This document shows positions 35,272-44,849 of a DNA stretch of 64,000 bases, one piece after another. The stretch is from DCFW01 sp963790715 (GTDB lineage: Bacteria; Bacteroidota; Bacteroidia; Bacteroidales; Bacteroidaceae). The position numbers were made by a program, and so were the translations under genes. The stretch is taken from the NCBI GenBank assembly GCA_963790715.1, contig CAWBPN010000018.1, positions 1,054,001 to 1,118,000 of the forward strand. Direction: 5' to 3'. The number at the start of each line of letters is the position of its first letter. Positions within the stretch are counted from its first letter, which is position 1. A model generated the notes under the pieces. It was not told the origin of the DNA. It ran no database searches and was given only the letters and a program-made list of their open reading frames with translations.

Positions 35272-37044
35272 ATGAAGTATACCAAATTCTGCTTTTTATT
35301 ATTGAGTAGTTTATTGTTTATCCCTATAAAAGCTCAGAAAAATCATCAATTGCCGCCTGCATGGAAAGACGTTACAACTAAGTCAGTACAGTTTGATAAT
35401 CGTACAAAAGCCTATATCTCTCCTGTCCGCATATTGTGGAAGCAAGTGAAAGGTGATGCTGTCCTTACAGGTGAAAAATATTTATTGAATTCCGGGAATG
35501 GGCAAGCAGAATTGGTGCAAAGGAATTTATGCCATTTAAATAACGGTAAGTCCGGTGAAGTATCATTATTGTTGGATTTCGGGCGTGAACTGCAAGGCGG
35601 GTTGCAGATCGTTACCGGAGAATCGGCTTCGAGAGATGTCAAAGTACGTGTGCGTTTTGGGGAATCGGCTTCCGAAGCAATGTCTACTGTGGGTAAAGAT
35701 GGTGAAACAAATGACCATGCAATAAGAGATTTGACATTGGCTCTTCCTTGGTTAGGCGTTACTGAATATGGCAATACCGGATTCCGTTTTGTGAGAATCG
35801 ACTTGGAAGGAGAAAATGCGGATTTATTAATAAAAGAAATACGTGCGTGTTTTATATATAGAGATATTCCTTATAAAGGCTCATTTGAATGCGACAACGA
35901 GAGACTAAATAAAATATGGATGACAGGAGCATATACTGTTCATTTGAATATGCAGAATTATTTATGGGATGGCATTAAACGTGACCGTCTTGTGTGGATA
36001 GGGGATATGTTTCCCGAAATGATGACAATCAGTTCTGTATTTGGATATAATGAGGTGGTCCCTAAGAGTCTTGATTTAATTCGTGATGAAACGCCTATAA
36101 AGAACTGGATGAACGGCTATAGTTCATATTCTATGTGGTGGTTGTTGACCCAGTATGAGTGGTATTACCATACCGGAGATGTCAAATATCTGCAACAACA
36201 GAAATCATATATTTCATCATTACTTGAGAAGCTTATCGGCAGAATAGGAGATAATGGAAAAGAAAATCTGGATGGAGGACGTTTCTTGGATTGGCCGTCA
36301 AGTGAGAATAAGGCGGGTATAGACGCAGGTCTTCAGGCTTTGATGATATTAACCATAGATAAAGGTAGAGATTTGGCATTGCATTTAAATGATAAAGCAT
36401 TAGCTGACAAATGTGAAAAGGCAGTAGTAAAACTACGTAAATATGTACCTGATTGTAATAATTCAAAACAAGGTGCGGCGTTGATGTCGCTTGCCGGTTT
36501 GATGGATACTAAAAAGGCAAACGATGATATTATAGCTGTAGGCGGAGCTAAAGGTTTTTCTACGTTTTATGGTTATTATATGTTGGATGCAATGGCAAAA
36601 GCAGGAAATTATGAACAAGCGATTGACATTATTAACCAATATTGGGGAGCAATGTTAGATTTGGGTGCTACGACATTTTGGGAAGATTTTAATATAGATT
36701 GGGCAAAGAATGCAGGACGCATAGATGAATTGGTGCCTGATGGAAAGGTGGATGTACATAAAAACTACGGAGCATATTGTTATAAAGGTTATCGCCATTC
36801 ATTCTGTCACGGATGGGCTTCAGGACCTACTGCTTGGTTGAGTGAATATGTATTGGGAGTGAAAATTTTAAAACCGGGATGTAAAGAAATTCTTATTGAG
36901 CCTCATCTTGGACAGCTCAAATGGGTAAAAGGTACTTATCCCACCCCTTATGGAGTAATAAAAATATATCATAAAAAGTTGCCTAATGGCAAGATCGTAT
37001 CTGAAATCAATGCCCCTAAAGAGGTGAAAATCATTAAAAAATGA
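35272..37044 (+). CDS. GH78 alpha-L-rhamnosidase-like enzyme
   Basis: First gene of the plus-strand glycan operon; should release terminal alpha-L-rhamnose. A signal peptide (MKYTKFCFLLLSSLLFIPIKA) is followed by a small beta-sandwich (about residues 25-200: LLLDFGRELQGGLQIV) and an (alpha/alpha)6 barrel containing WDGIKRDRLVWIGDM (about 236-250), the conserved catalytic region of GH78 with its acidic residues, and ATTFWEDFNIDW. A C-terminal beta domain has TAWLSEYVLG and KWVKGTYPTPYGVI. 590 residues is on the short side for GH78 because extra N-terminal beta domains are missing. The next gene follows after 33 bases. Confidence 0.88.
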   Translation: MKYTKFCFLLLSSLLFIPIKAQKNHQLPPAWKDVTTKSVQFDNRTKAYISPVRILWKQVKGDAVLTGEKYLLNSGNGQAELVQRNLCHLNNGKSGEVSLLLDFGRELQGGLQIVTGESASRDVKVRVRFGESASEAMSTVGKDGETNDHAIRDLTLALPWLGVTEYGNTGFRFVRIDLEGENADLLIKEIRACFIYRDIPYKGSFECDNERLNKIWMTGAYTVHLNMQNYLWDGIKRDRLVWIGDMFPEMMTISSVFGYNEVVPKSLDLIRDETPIKNWMNGYSSYSMWWLLTQYEWYYHTGDVKYLQQQKSYISSLLEKLIGRIGDNGKENLDGGRFLDWPSSENKAGIDAGLQALMILTIDKGRDLALHLNDKALADKCEKAVVKLRKYVPDCNNSKQGAALMSLAGLMDTKKANDDIIAVGGAKGFSTFYGYYMLDAMAKAGNYEQAIDIINQYWGAMLDLGATTFWEDFNIDWAKNAGRIDELVPDGKVDVHKNYGAYCYKGYRHSFCHGWASGPTAWLSEYVLGVKILKPGCKEILIEPHLGQLKWVKGTYPTPYGVIKIYHKKLPNGKIVSEINAPKEVKIIKK

Positions 37045-37077
37045 GTATAATTGCGATAAATAAAAGTCTATTATAAT

Positions 37078-39708
37078 ATGAAACGCTTAATTTTTTGTTT
37101 TTTCATTGTCGTATTATCCGTGAGTGCGTTTAGTCAACGTAAAGTTACCACTATAAATGAATCGTGGCGATTCTATAAAGGTGACGTTACTACTGCCATG
37201 CAAACATATTATAATGATAATGGCTGGCAATTACTAGATCTGCCTCATACTTGGAATGCTGATGATGCAAGCAAGATGCAAAACTATTATAGAGGCATAG
37301 GATGGTATAGAAGAATACTATGGGAACCGGTTCATAAGGGTAAGCAGTATTATTTGTATTTCGAAGGTGCCAATCAATTGACTGACATATATGTGAACGG
37401 TAAGTTTGCCGGTAATCATATCGGAGGATATACTGGCTTTGCAATTGATGCGACTGATTTGCTATCCTATAATAAAGATTCTGTGAATGTTATATCTGTT
37501 AAAGTCGATAACAGGTATAATAAAAATATAGCTCCACTTTCCGGGGACTTTACTTTCTGGGGAGGTATTTATCGAGATGTATATTTAGTGGAACTTCAAT
37601 CGATACATTTTAGCCTGAATGATTATGGTTCTAAAGGCGTCTTTATTGAAACTCCGTCAGTTTCTGCCAATAGTAGCTCCGTACACATACGAAGCATAAT
37701 AAATAACGATGATGTTGCTGATAAATCCGTTAAAGTCATATCAATTATTGCTGATGCCGGAGGAAAGGAAATACAATCTTTTTCAACAAAGACAAAATTG
37801 ATTGCCGGAAAAGAGAATAGTGTTGATTTATTGTCAAAGAAAATACTATCACCTCATTTATGGTCACCTGATGATCCTTATCTATATCATATATCAACTA
37901 GAATAGTTGATGCGAAAACCGGAAGAATAATAGATGAAATTGTTAATCCTTTAGGATTCCGTTGGTATAGTGTCGACACTAAAAACGGTTTTATGCTGAA
38001 TGGCAAACCGATAAAACTTATTGGAGCATCAAGGCATCAGGATTACTTGGGAATAGGGAATGCATTGAGTAATGATTTGAATTACAGGGATGTGAAGTTA
38101 TTGAAAGATATGGGTGCTAATTATATTCGAGTAGCTCATTATCCACAAGATCCTTCTGTTCTTGATGCGTGTGATAAGCTCGGTATTATTGCATGGGAGG
38201 AAATACCTATAGTAAATGGCATAACTCCTACCTCTACTTTTTATAACAACTGCAAGAATAATCTTATAGAAATGATTCGTCAGAATTACAATCATCCGTC
38301 TATTCTTATTTGGTCATATTGTAATGAAGTGATGTTGGGTGGAAATAAGGATGATAAAGAATATTGTGATACATTGGTTAACTTCCTAAAAAGATTGGAA
38401 TCGGTAGTACATAAAGAAGATCCTTATCGTATTACTTCAATAGCATTTCATGCAGGCGATATTTATGACAAATATGGAGTCGGTAATATCCCAATGACTG
38501 TCGGCTGGAATAGATATGACGGATTAGGCACCGGACATTTTCAAAGCTTTTCCAAATTTCTTGATGAAGAAAAAGAACAACATCCAACGCGCCCGATATT
38601 TATAAGTGAATATGGAGTAGGTGCTGATGCTCGTATCCACAATTTGAATCCTGAGGGATGCGATTATAGCATTGAATACCAGCAACATTTTCATGAATAT
38701 TATTTACCTGAAATACTAAAACGAAAACATGTAGTAGGGGCTTCCCTCTGGAACTTGGTTGATTTTGGTTCGGCTCTTAGGCAGGAATCAATGCCTCATG
38801 TAAATAATAAAGGTATAATGCACCAAAATAGAGACCCTAAAGATGTGTATTATTATTATCAAGCTATGCTTTCTAAAGAGCCTGTAGTACATATTGCATC
38901 GCGTGATTGGACTTTACGTACCGGTACTCCTAACGATTCAACCGATAATTTTGCCTATCAAGCGGTAAAGATTTATTCAAATCTTAAAGAAGTAGAGTTA
39001 TTTCTTAACCATAAATCTTTAGGCAAGCAATCGGTCAATAACTGTTTTACAGTATATAATGTACCGTTTATCGACGGCAAAAATCTACTTGAAGTACGGG
39101 CGGAAACTTCTGATAATCAATATATATATGATGATTTAATGATAAACTTCAAACTGAATCCATATAAATTAAGTGAATGTAAAAAGAATGATTTGCAGGT
39201 TGCAGTGAATGCAGGGAGTAATTGTTTCTATATAGATAATCAAACGAGAATAGTTTATCAGCCTGATCAACCATACCGTAAAGGCAGTTGGGGGTATGTC
39301 GGAGCTTCATGTAACGGTACGGTAACTCAGCAGGAGATAAATGCTACTGACAATGGACCTTTGTTTCAAACTGGCAGAGAGAATATGAAAGCATATAAGT
39401 TTGATGTCCCCGATGGTGTATATACGGTAGATTTATATTTCTGTGAACCTGTACGTTCTGCTAAAAAATCGTTATATATCCTGGATTCAAAAGATGTGAA
39501 TGCTACAGCAAACAGGGTTTTCAATGTTTCATTGAATGGAGAGAATATCCTTTCTAATTTTAATCTTGCAAAAGATTGCGGCACTTTAACGTCTGTAACT
39601 AAGACTTATACTGTTTCTGCCGTTAACGGTCAAGGGATAAGCATTAATTTTGAACCTGTAATAGGTAAGCCTATTATCAGTGGAATAAAAATCAATAGAA
39701 TGTATTAG
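37078..39708 (+). CDS. GH2 beta-galactosidase-like enzyme with C-terminal malectin domain
   Basis: Exported exo-glycosidase of 876 residues. A signal peptide (MKRLIFCFFIVVLSVSAFS) precedes the GH2 sugar-binding domain (LPHTWNADDASKMQNYYRG), an Ig-like domain and the TIM barrel with acid/base SYCNEVMLGG and nucleophile FISEYGVGADARIH; NNKGIMHQNRDPKD follows near the barrel end. After about residue 700 there is a malectin-type carbohydrate-binding domain (VAVNAGSNCFYID, then YTVDLYFCEP and GKPIISGIKI). Beta-galactosidase is the most likely activity, but GH2 specificity cannot be fixed from sequence alone. It lies 33 bases after GH78. Confidence 0.87.
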   Translation: MKRLIFCFFIVVLSVSAFSQRKVTTINESWRFYKGDVTTAMQTYYNDNGWQLLDLPHTWNADDASKMQNYYRGIGWYRRILWEPVHKGKQYYLYFEGANQLTDIYVNGKFAGNHIGGYTGFAIDATDLLSYNKDSVNVISVKVDNRYNKNIAPLSGDFTFWGGIYRDVYLVELQSIHFSLNDYGSKGVFIETPSVSANSSSVHIRSIINNDDVADKSVKVISIIADAGGKEIQSFSTKTKLIAGKENSVDLLSKKILSPHLWSPDDPYLYHISTRIVDAKTGRIIDEIVNPLGFRWYSVDTKNGFMLNGKPIKLIGASRHQDYLGIGNALSNDLNYRDVKLLKDMGANYIRVAHYPQDPSVLDACDKLGIIAWEEIPIVNGITPTSTFYNNCKNNLIEMIRQNYNHPSILIWSYCNEVMLGGNKDDKEYCDTLVNFLKRLESVVHKEDPYRITSIAFHAGDIYDKYGVGNIPMTVGWNRYDGLGTGHFQSFSKFLDEEKEQHPTRPIFISEYGVGADARIHNLNPEGCDYSIEYQQHFHEYYLPEILKRKHVVGASLWNLVDFGSALRQESMPHVNNKGIMHQNRDPKDVYYYYQAMLSKEPVVHIASRDWTLRTGTPNDSTDNFAYQAVKIYSNLKEVELFLNHKSLGKQSVNNCFTVYNVPFIDGKNLLEVRAETSDNQYIYDDLMINFKLNPYKLSECKKNDLQVAVNAGSNCFYIDNQTRIVYQPDQPYRKGSWGYVGASCNGTVTQQEINATDNGPLFQTGRENMKAYKFDVPDGVYTVDLYFCEPVRSAKKSLYILDSKDVNATANRVFNVSLNGENILSNFNLAKDCGTLTSVTKTYTVSAVNGQGISINFEPVIGKPIISGIKINRMY

Positions 39709-39722
39709 AAGTTAACCAAATT

Positions 39723-41834
39723 ATGATTACATATTTACGAAGATATATTTTTGTACTAAGTTATGTTTTTATTTGCTTCTCTGTATCTTGTGAGGCGAAT
39801 ACCATAGATTTTAGTATAAAAAAGGTGGTTGAATCGGCAGATGTCTATCGTCATACTTATACAGATAAGGCGACTCTTCATCTTTATCAAGGTAATGGAC
39901 GTTTTGGTAGTGCTTTCGCTTTATCCGGACTAAATGCTTCTCCTGCTCAAGCCAATAATGACATTTATGGTAAAACTGAATTTATGCATATTGAGCATTA
40001 TGTACGCGGTGAATATAATTCTGATTATCTGTCGCCTGTTTTAAGGATGTATTGGTATAATACTCTTGCTATATCATCATACACTCAGCATCAATCATTT
40101 TACGATGGTACACTTACGACCTCATTTAAAGATAAAGACTGTCCGATAAAAATTGAAAGTTGGTTTGATGAGGTAAATCGTGACCTTGCTTGCTTTATTA
40201 TTAATATTGGAAATAATATGCCGCATGATGTTGTCGTTGATCCCGGAAAGATAATTAGATTACATTATGGTCAGGTAGTAAGCCAAACTATTAATATTGA
40301 CAGCGTGAATGGTGGATGGAAATTTACACTTGAATGTCTTGGCAAAAAATGTTTTTTCTTTGTAAAGACTAATGCACAAGGTCAAATAAAGGATGATAAA
40401 CTATTTTTGAGTTTGAAGAAGGGTGAGAATAATATCCAAATTTCTTATCGGGAAAATATCAATGTGCCTATTTTAAAGTCACGTCAACGAACTGCTGAAT
40501 GGTGGCATAGTAAATGGGAGAATACCGGTTGCATTAAATTCTCCGATATAAAAACTCAACAAATGTGGGTGCGTTCAATGGCTTTGTTATTGTCTACATT
40601 TAATAATGAGAAGTTAGGATTAGCACCACCGACCGGATTAACCGGTAATTCTTGGCCATTTCCATTTCCACAGGACTTGTCATATATAGCACCTGCACTT
40701 TTGTCTACAGGTAATATGGGCATTATTAAGTCATGGATAGAATACTTTGCAGATCGATTGGACGGTATGAAAGCATATACCAAGAGATTGATTAAGGTTG
40801 ATGGTGTTATGTTGCCTTGGGTATTTCCCTATGGTAGTTTTATAGGTTATCATGATCCGTTGCCTCCGAACCAGTGCTATTATGAAATACATAATTCCGG
40901 ATATTTAGCCCGAATGGCTCATGAAACATCTTTATTTGTGAATGATCCATCGTGGACGAAAAAGTATGCTATTCCGCTAATTAAAGAAACTGCTATATTC
41001 TATAAAAGTATATGTAAGAAAGACTCCGATGGACTATGGCATCTGTTTGTTACTCCAAGCATGGGACAAGATGAAATGGGAGGCGCTAACCAGAAAGATT
41101 ATTTGGATGCATTATACAGTGCTAAATATTGTTTTGAACAGGCCATAACTTATGGACTGGATAATGATAAACAATATGAGCATATTTTAAAAGATGGATT
41201 AGCTTTTCAAACATTGAAATCGGATAAAGGATATTATTATTCTTGTCAAGGGAGAGGAACTAAGGATTTTGGAAAGCAGAAACACCCTGTACAACTTAAT
41301 GAATTAGCTTATTTGCCAACAGAAAAGAACCCGTCAAAAGAAGCGCTGGCTGCATATTATTCCAGATACGACATTACTCGTGATGCAAAACGACCATTTT
41401 TCTGGGGGTGGACAATGGGAGAATATTTGTTGGCCGGTTCACGTGTAGGTGATGCAAAAGAATGGTCGAAAGATTGGGACAACATGCAGAAATCTGAAAA
41501 TGTGGATTCTGATTTTATTCAGATATATGAAAGTAGTAAGAACTATGGTATGTCTTTCTTTAATACTACGGCCGGACTTATGATTCAAACATTAGTCAAT
41601 AACATAGTGTGCGATTGGTATAATAAATTGGAAGTTACTAAGTGCTTTCCGTGGAAAGGTGATATATATTTTAAAAATCTATATTCAAAATTGGGAATAA
41701 AAGTGAGCGGATCTATCATTAATAAGAATGTTCACTTAACTATGCATGCATGGAAAGATACGAGTTTCTCCTTTCATGGAGAGCATCTAAGAATGAAAAA
41801 GGGTGAGATACTTTATCGGAAGTTTGATTTATAA
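39723..41834 (+). CDS. Putative glycoside hydrolase, unassigned family
   Basis: A 703-residue exported protein (signal MITYLRRYIFVLSYVFICF; SVSCEA could be a lipobox). The N-terminal beta-domain begins with LHLYQGNGRFGSAFALSG, resembling the start of GH95/GH65-type enzymes, and the C-terminal half (from about 250) has repeated helix pairs, as in an (alpha/alpha)6 barrel: PQDLSYIAPALLSTGNMGI, VMLPWVFPYGSF, TPSMGQDEMGG and RPFFWGWTMGEYLL. Conserved Glu/Asp in these loops are candidate catalytic residues. I do not recognise a defined GH family. It sits 14 bases after the GH2-malectin gene and 30 before another GH2, so a role in the same glycan is likely. Confidence 0.6.
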   Translation: MITYLRRYIFVLSYVFICFSVSCEANTIDFSIKKVVESADVYRHTYTDKATLHLYQGNGRFGSAFALSGLNASPAQANNDIYGKTEFMHIEHYVRGEYNSDYLSPVLRMYWYNTLAISSYTQHQSFYDGTLTTSFKDKDCPIKIESWFDEVNRDLACFIINIGNNMPHDVVVDPGKIIRLHYGQVVSQTINIDSVNGGWKFTLECLGKKCFFFVKTNAQGQIKDDKLFLSLKKGENNIQISYRENINVPILKSRQRTAEWWHSKWENTGCIKFSDIKTQQMWVRSMALLLSTFNNEKLGLAPPTGLTGNSWPFPFPQDLSYIAPALLSTGNMGIIKSWIEYFADRLDGMKAYTKRLIKVDGVMLPWVFPYGSFIGYHDPLPPNQCYYEIHNSGYLARMAHETSLFVNDPSWTKKYAIPLIKETAIFYKSICKKDSDGLWHLFVTPSMGQDEMGGANQKDYLDALYSAKYCFEQAITYGLDNDKQYEHILKDGLAFQTLKSDKGYYYSCQGRGTKDFGKQKHPVQLNELAYLPTEKNPSKEALAAYYSRYDITRDAKRPFFWGWTMGEYLLAGSRVGDAKEWSKDWDNMQKSENVDSDFIQIYESSKNYGMSFFNTTAGLMIQTLVNNIVCDWYNKLEVTKCFPWKGDIYFKNLYSKLGIKVSGSIINKNVHLTMHAWKDTSFSFHGEHLRMKKGEILYRKFDL

Positions 41835-41864
41835 TTAAACAGAAGTCTGGAAAAATAGTTTATA

Positions 41865-43655
41865 ATGAAAGTGATAAATAGAATTATACTATCCTTCTTG
41901 TTATTGTTTTTTGCTATAGAAGGAACTACGGCACAAGAAACGATAACAAATATATATGGACGTAATATAGAGCTCTTAAACGGGAAGTGGAACGCAATTG
42001 TCGATATGTATTCCATAGGACGGCCGATGGGAATATTCATGAATAAGAAACCGGCAAATAAAACGGAATATTATGAATACTCTTTTGATAATCATAATTA
42101 TTTGAATGTACCGTCGGATTGGAATTCTCAGATGCCGGAACTTAAATATTATGAAGGCACGGTTTGGTATGCAAGGCATTTTACCACTCACTACAAGCAG
42201 AATGAACGTTTGTTTTTGTATTTCGGTGCTGTCAATTATCGTTGTCGGGTTTATTTGAACGGTAAGGAGATTGGAGAACATGAAGGAGGATTTACACCTT
42301 TTCAATTTGAAATTACCGATAAAGTGAATAATAATGACAGTGATAATTTCATTGCCGTTGAGGTGAATAATAGTAGAAGTGTTGATGCAATACCCGGCAT
42401 GTCATACGATTGGTGGAATTATGGCGGAATCACACGTGATGTAATGTTGGTTTATACTCCGCGAAATTATATTAAGGATTATTATATACAGTTGGATAAA
42501 TACCGACCAGATATTATACATGCGGATGTCAGTTTATCTGATAAAAAATCCAATCAAAAAGTACAAATTCAAATTCCGGAACTTAATGTAAAACAATACC
42601 TTGTGACTGATAACACAGGGAAAGGGGAACTCTCTTTTAAAGTTCGTAATCTTCAACGCTGGTCTCCCCAATCGCCTAAGTTATATAAGGTGATTGTATC
42701 GTCCGGTTACGACAATGTAATAGAACAAATAGGTTTCCGCAATTTATATGTGGAGGGAGAAAATATATATTTGAATGGGAAACCTATTTTTTTTAAAAGC
42801 GTGAGTTTTCATGAAGAAATTCCTCAGCGTAAGGGACGTGCCTTTTCAGAAGCTGATGCAGCAATGTTGCTATCCGAAGCCAAAGCCTTGGGCGTAAATA
42901 TCGTACGCTTGGCTCATTATCCACAAAATGAATACATATTGCGTTTGGCGGAAAAGATGGGAATTATGCTTTGGGAGGAAATACCTGTATGGCAAAAGAT
43001 AGATTTTGCAAATCAAGAGACTTTTGTTAAGGCTAGTAGTATGTTGAAAGAAATGATTTCGCGAGATAAGAACCGTTGTGCACTTTCCGTATGGGGAGTA
43101 GCAAATGAAACCCGCCCGTCAGCAGCTCGGGATAAGTTCGTGAAATCTCTTATCGATACTTGCCATAGCATAGACCCTGTAAGGTTGGTAACAGCAGCTT
43201 CAGATTTGGTTAATTTTGATAAAGATGCCCAAAAGTTCGAATTAAAAGATACTATTATCAACCAACTGGATATTGTAGCCGTTAATAAATATATGGGCTG
43301 GTATCATCCCTGGCCGATGTCTCCTGATAAAGTACGATGGAATGTTGCTCCCGGTAAACCTGTAGTCATTTCCGAATTTGGTTGTGAGGCTTTATATGGA
43401 AAGACAGGAGATGACGATGTGAAAAGTTCCTGGAGCGAAGACTTTCAGGCTAATGTATATAAAGACAATCTTAAGATGTTTAGTCATATAACAAATTTAA
43501 GAGGAGTGTCTCCATGGGTATTGTTCGATTTCCGTTCGCCGTATCGTTTTAATCCAAATCAAAGTGAATGGAATAGAAAGGGATTGGTTTCCGATCAGGG
43601 AATGCGTAAAAAGGCATGGTATATTATGCATGATTATTATCAAAGCATAAAATAA
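41865..43655 (+). CDS. GH2 enzyme, beta-glucuronidase/beta-galactosidase type
   Basis: Exported GH2 of 596 residues, the compact GUS-like size. The signal peptide ends near TTAQ; the sugar-binding domain contains YYEGTVWYARHF, then an Ig-like domain and the TIM barrel with the acid/base in VWGVANETRP and the nucleophile in VISEFGCEALYG. WNRKGLVSDQG near the C terminus carries an NxKG motif that contacts the uronate carboxylate in beta-glucuronidases, although some beta-galactosidases have a similar NxKG. A glucuronidase would fit a glycan with rhamnose-glucuronate-galactose caps. Part of the same operon. Confidence 0.8.
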   Translation: MKVINRIILSFLLLFFAIEGTTAQETITNIYGRNIELLNGKWNAIVDMYSIGRPMGIFMNKKPANKTEYYEYSFDNHNYLNVPSDWNSQMPELKYYEGTVWYARHFTTHYKQNERLFLYFGAVNYRCRVYLNGKEIGEHEGGFTPFQFEITDKVNNNDSDNFIAVEVNNSRSVDAIPGMSYDWWNYGGITRDVMLVYTPRNYIKDYYIQLDKYRPDIIHADVSLSDKKSNQKVQIQIPELNVKQYLVTDNTGKGELSFKVRNLQRWSPQSPKLYKVIVSSGYDNVIEQIGFRNLYVEGENIYLNGKPIFFKSVSFHEEIPQRKGRAFSEADAAMLLSEAKALGVNIVRLAHYPQNEYILRLAEKMGIMLWEEIPVWQKIDFANQETFVKASSMLKEMISRDKNRCALSVWGVANETRPSAARDKFVKSLIDTCHSIDPVRLVTAASDLVNFDKDAQKFELKDTIINQLDIVAVNKYMGWYHPWPMSPDKVRWNVAPGKPVVISEFGCEALYGKTGDDDVKSSWSEDFQANVYKDNLKMFSHITNLRGVSPWVLFDFRSPYRFNPNQSEWNRKGLVSDQGMRKKAWYIMHDYYQSIK

Positions 43656-43704
43656 TGGCAGAATTTTCTATAAATAATAATTGATTGTATTTGAGATAGT
43701 GGAA

Positions 43705-44826
43705 ATGGAATCATCAAAACATTTTATTTTTAAATCGTTTATTTTGTTTGTTGTTGTATCATCTTTTTTACCAATTACGGCAGATGAAACGATATCAAAA
43801 AATAATATATTATCCATTTCAGATAAAGTGGCTGAATGGCAGATTAATTCTTTTGAAGGTTCTTATCCTAAAGATCCTAAAGGATGGATAGCAGGGACTT
43901 TATATTTAGGAATGTTTAATTGGGCGCAAATAAGTAATAATTCCAAATATGAAAACTGGTTGCGTAAAATATTTGATTATCAGGAATGGCAGGTTGGAGA
44001 CAGTAAATATCATGCCGATTATATTTGTGTTGCACAAACTTATTTAGATTTCTATAGCAAGTATAAGGAAGAGAAAATGATTACACCTACATTGGGTCAT
44101 ATAGATTGGGTAATAGCACATCCTCCTATTGGTGGGATGGATTTCTATATTGATAAAAAAATATATTCTGACCGATGGACGTGGTGTGATGCTTTGTTTA
44201 TGGCTCCTTCTGTGTATACTCGCTTATATGCGATAACCGGTCAAAAGAAATATATTGAGTTTGCTAATAAAGAATACAAAGCTACTTATAAACGCTTATT
44301 TGATAAAGAAGAACATCTTTTTTATCGTGATAATAGATTTATGACAAAGCGGGAACCTAATGGAGAAAAGGTGTTTTGGGGAAGAGGTAATGGCTGGGTT
44401 TTAGGTGGCTTATGTGAAATATTGAAATCTTTGCCTGTAAGTGATAAGAAAGATAGAAAGTTTTATTCAGGGTTATTGGTAAAGATGAGTGATAGATTGG
44501 CTTCACTTCAGGATAAAAACGGTTTCTGGCATGCAAGTTTGTTGGATCCGGAGAGTTATCCTTTGCCTGAAACAAGTGCAACAGGATTTATGGTATATGG
44601 AATGGCGTATGGCATTAATAACGGTTATTTGTCAAAAAGTAAATACTTACCTATTGTAATGAAAGGGTGGAATGCTCTTTGTTCGGCAGTACATAATGAT
44701 GGGAAATTGGGTTATGTGCAACCTGTTGGTGATAGTCCGAGCAGTGTTACTGGTAATACTACTGAATTATATGGAGTAGGGGCTTTTCTATTAGCCGCGT
44801 GCGAAGTTTATAAGTTAATGAATTGA
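43705..44826 (+). CDS. GH105 unsaturated rhamnogalacturonyl/glucuronyl hydrolase
   Basis: Removes 4,5-unsaturated uronic acid from the non-reducing end of oligosaccharides made by polysaccharide lyases. The frame opens at a TTG (43681), but the ATG at 43705 gives a proper signal peptide (MESSKHFIFKSFILFVVVSS) and 373 residues. The (alpha/alpha)6 barrel shows SDRWTWCDALFMAPSV, with the Asp expected in YteR/YesR-type enzymes, VFWGRGNGWVLGGL and ETSATGFMVYGMAYGI. No lyase is encoded in the window, so the unsaturated substrate must come from elsewhere. Confidence 0.88.
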   Translation: MESSKHFIFKSFILFVVVSSFLPITADETISKNNILSISDKVAEWQINSFEGSYPKDPKGWIAGTLYLGMFNWAQISNNSKYENWLRKIFDYQEWQVGDSKYHADYICVAQTYLDFYSKYKEEKMITPTLGHIDWVIAHPPIGGMDFYIDKKIYSDRWTWCDALFMAPSVYTRLYAITGQKKYIEFANKEYKATYKRLFDKEEHLFYRDNRFMTKREPNGEKVFWGRGNGWVLGGLCEILKSLPVSDKKDRKFYSGLLVKMSDRLASLQDKNGFWHASLLDPESYPLPETSATGFMVYGMAYGINNGYLSKSKYLPIVMKGWNALCSAVHNDGKLGYVQPVGDSPSSVTGNTTELYGVGAFLLAACEVYKLMN

Positions 44827-44849
44827 TTTAAAAAGTAAAATTACATAAG

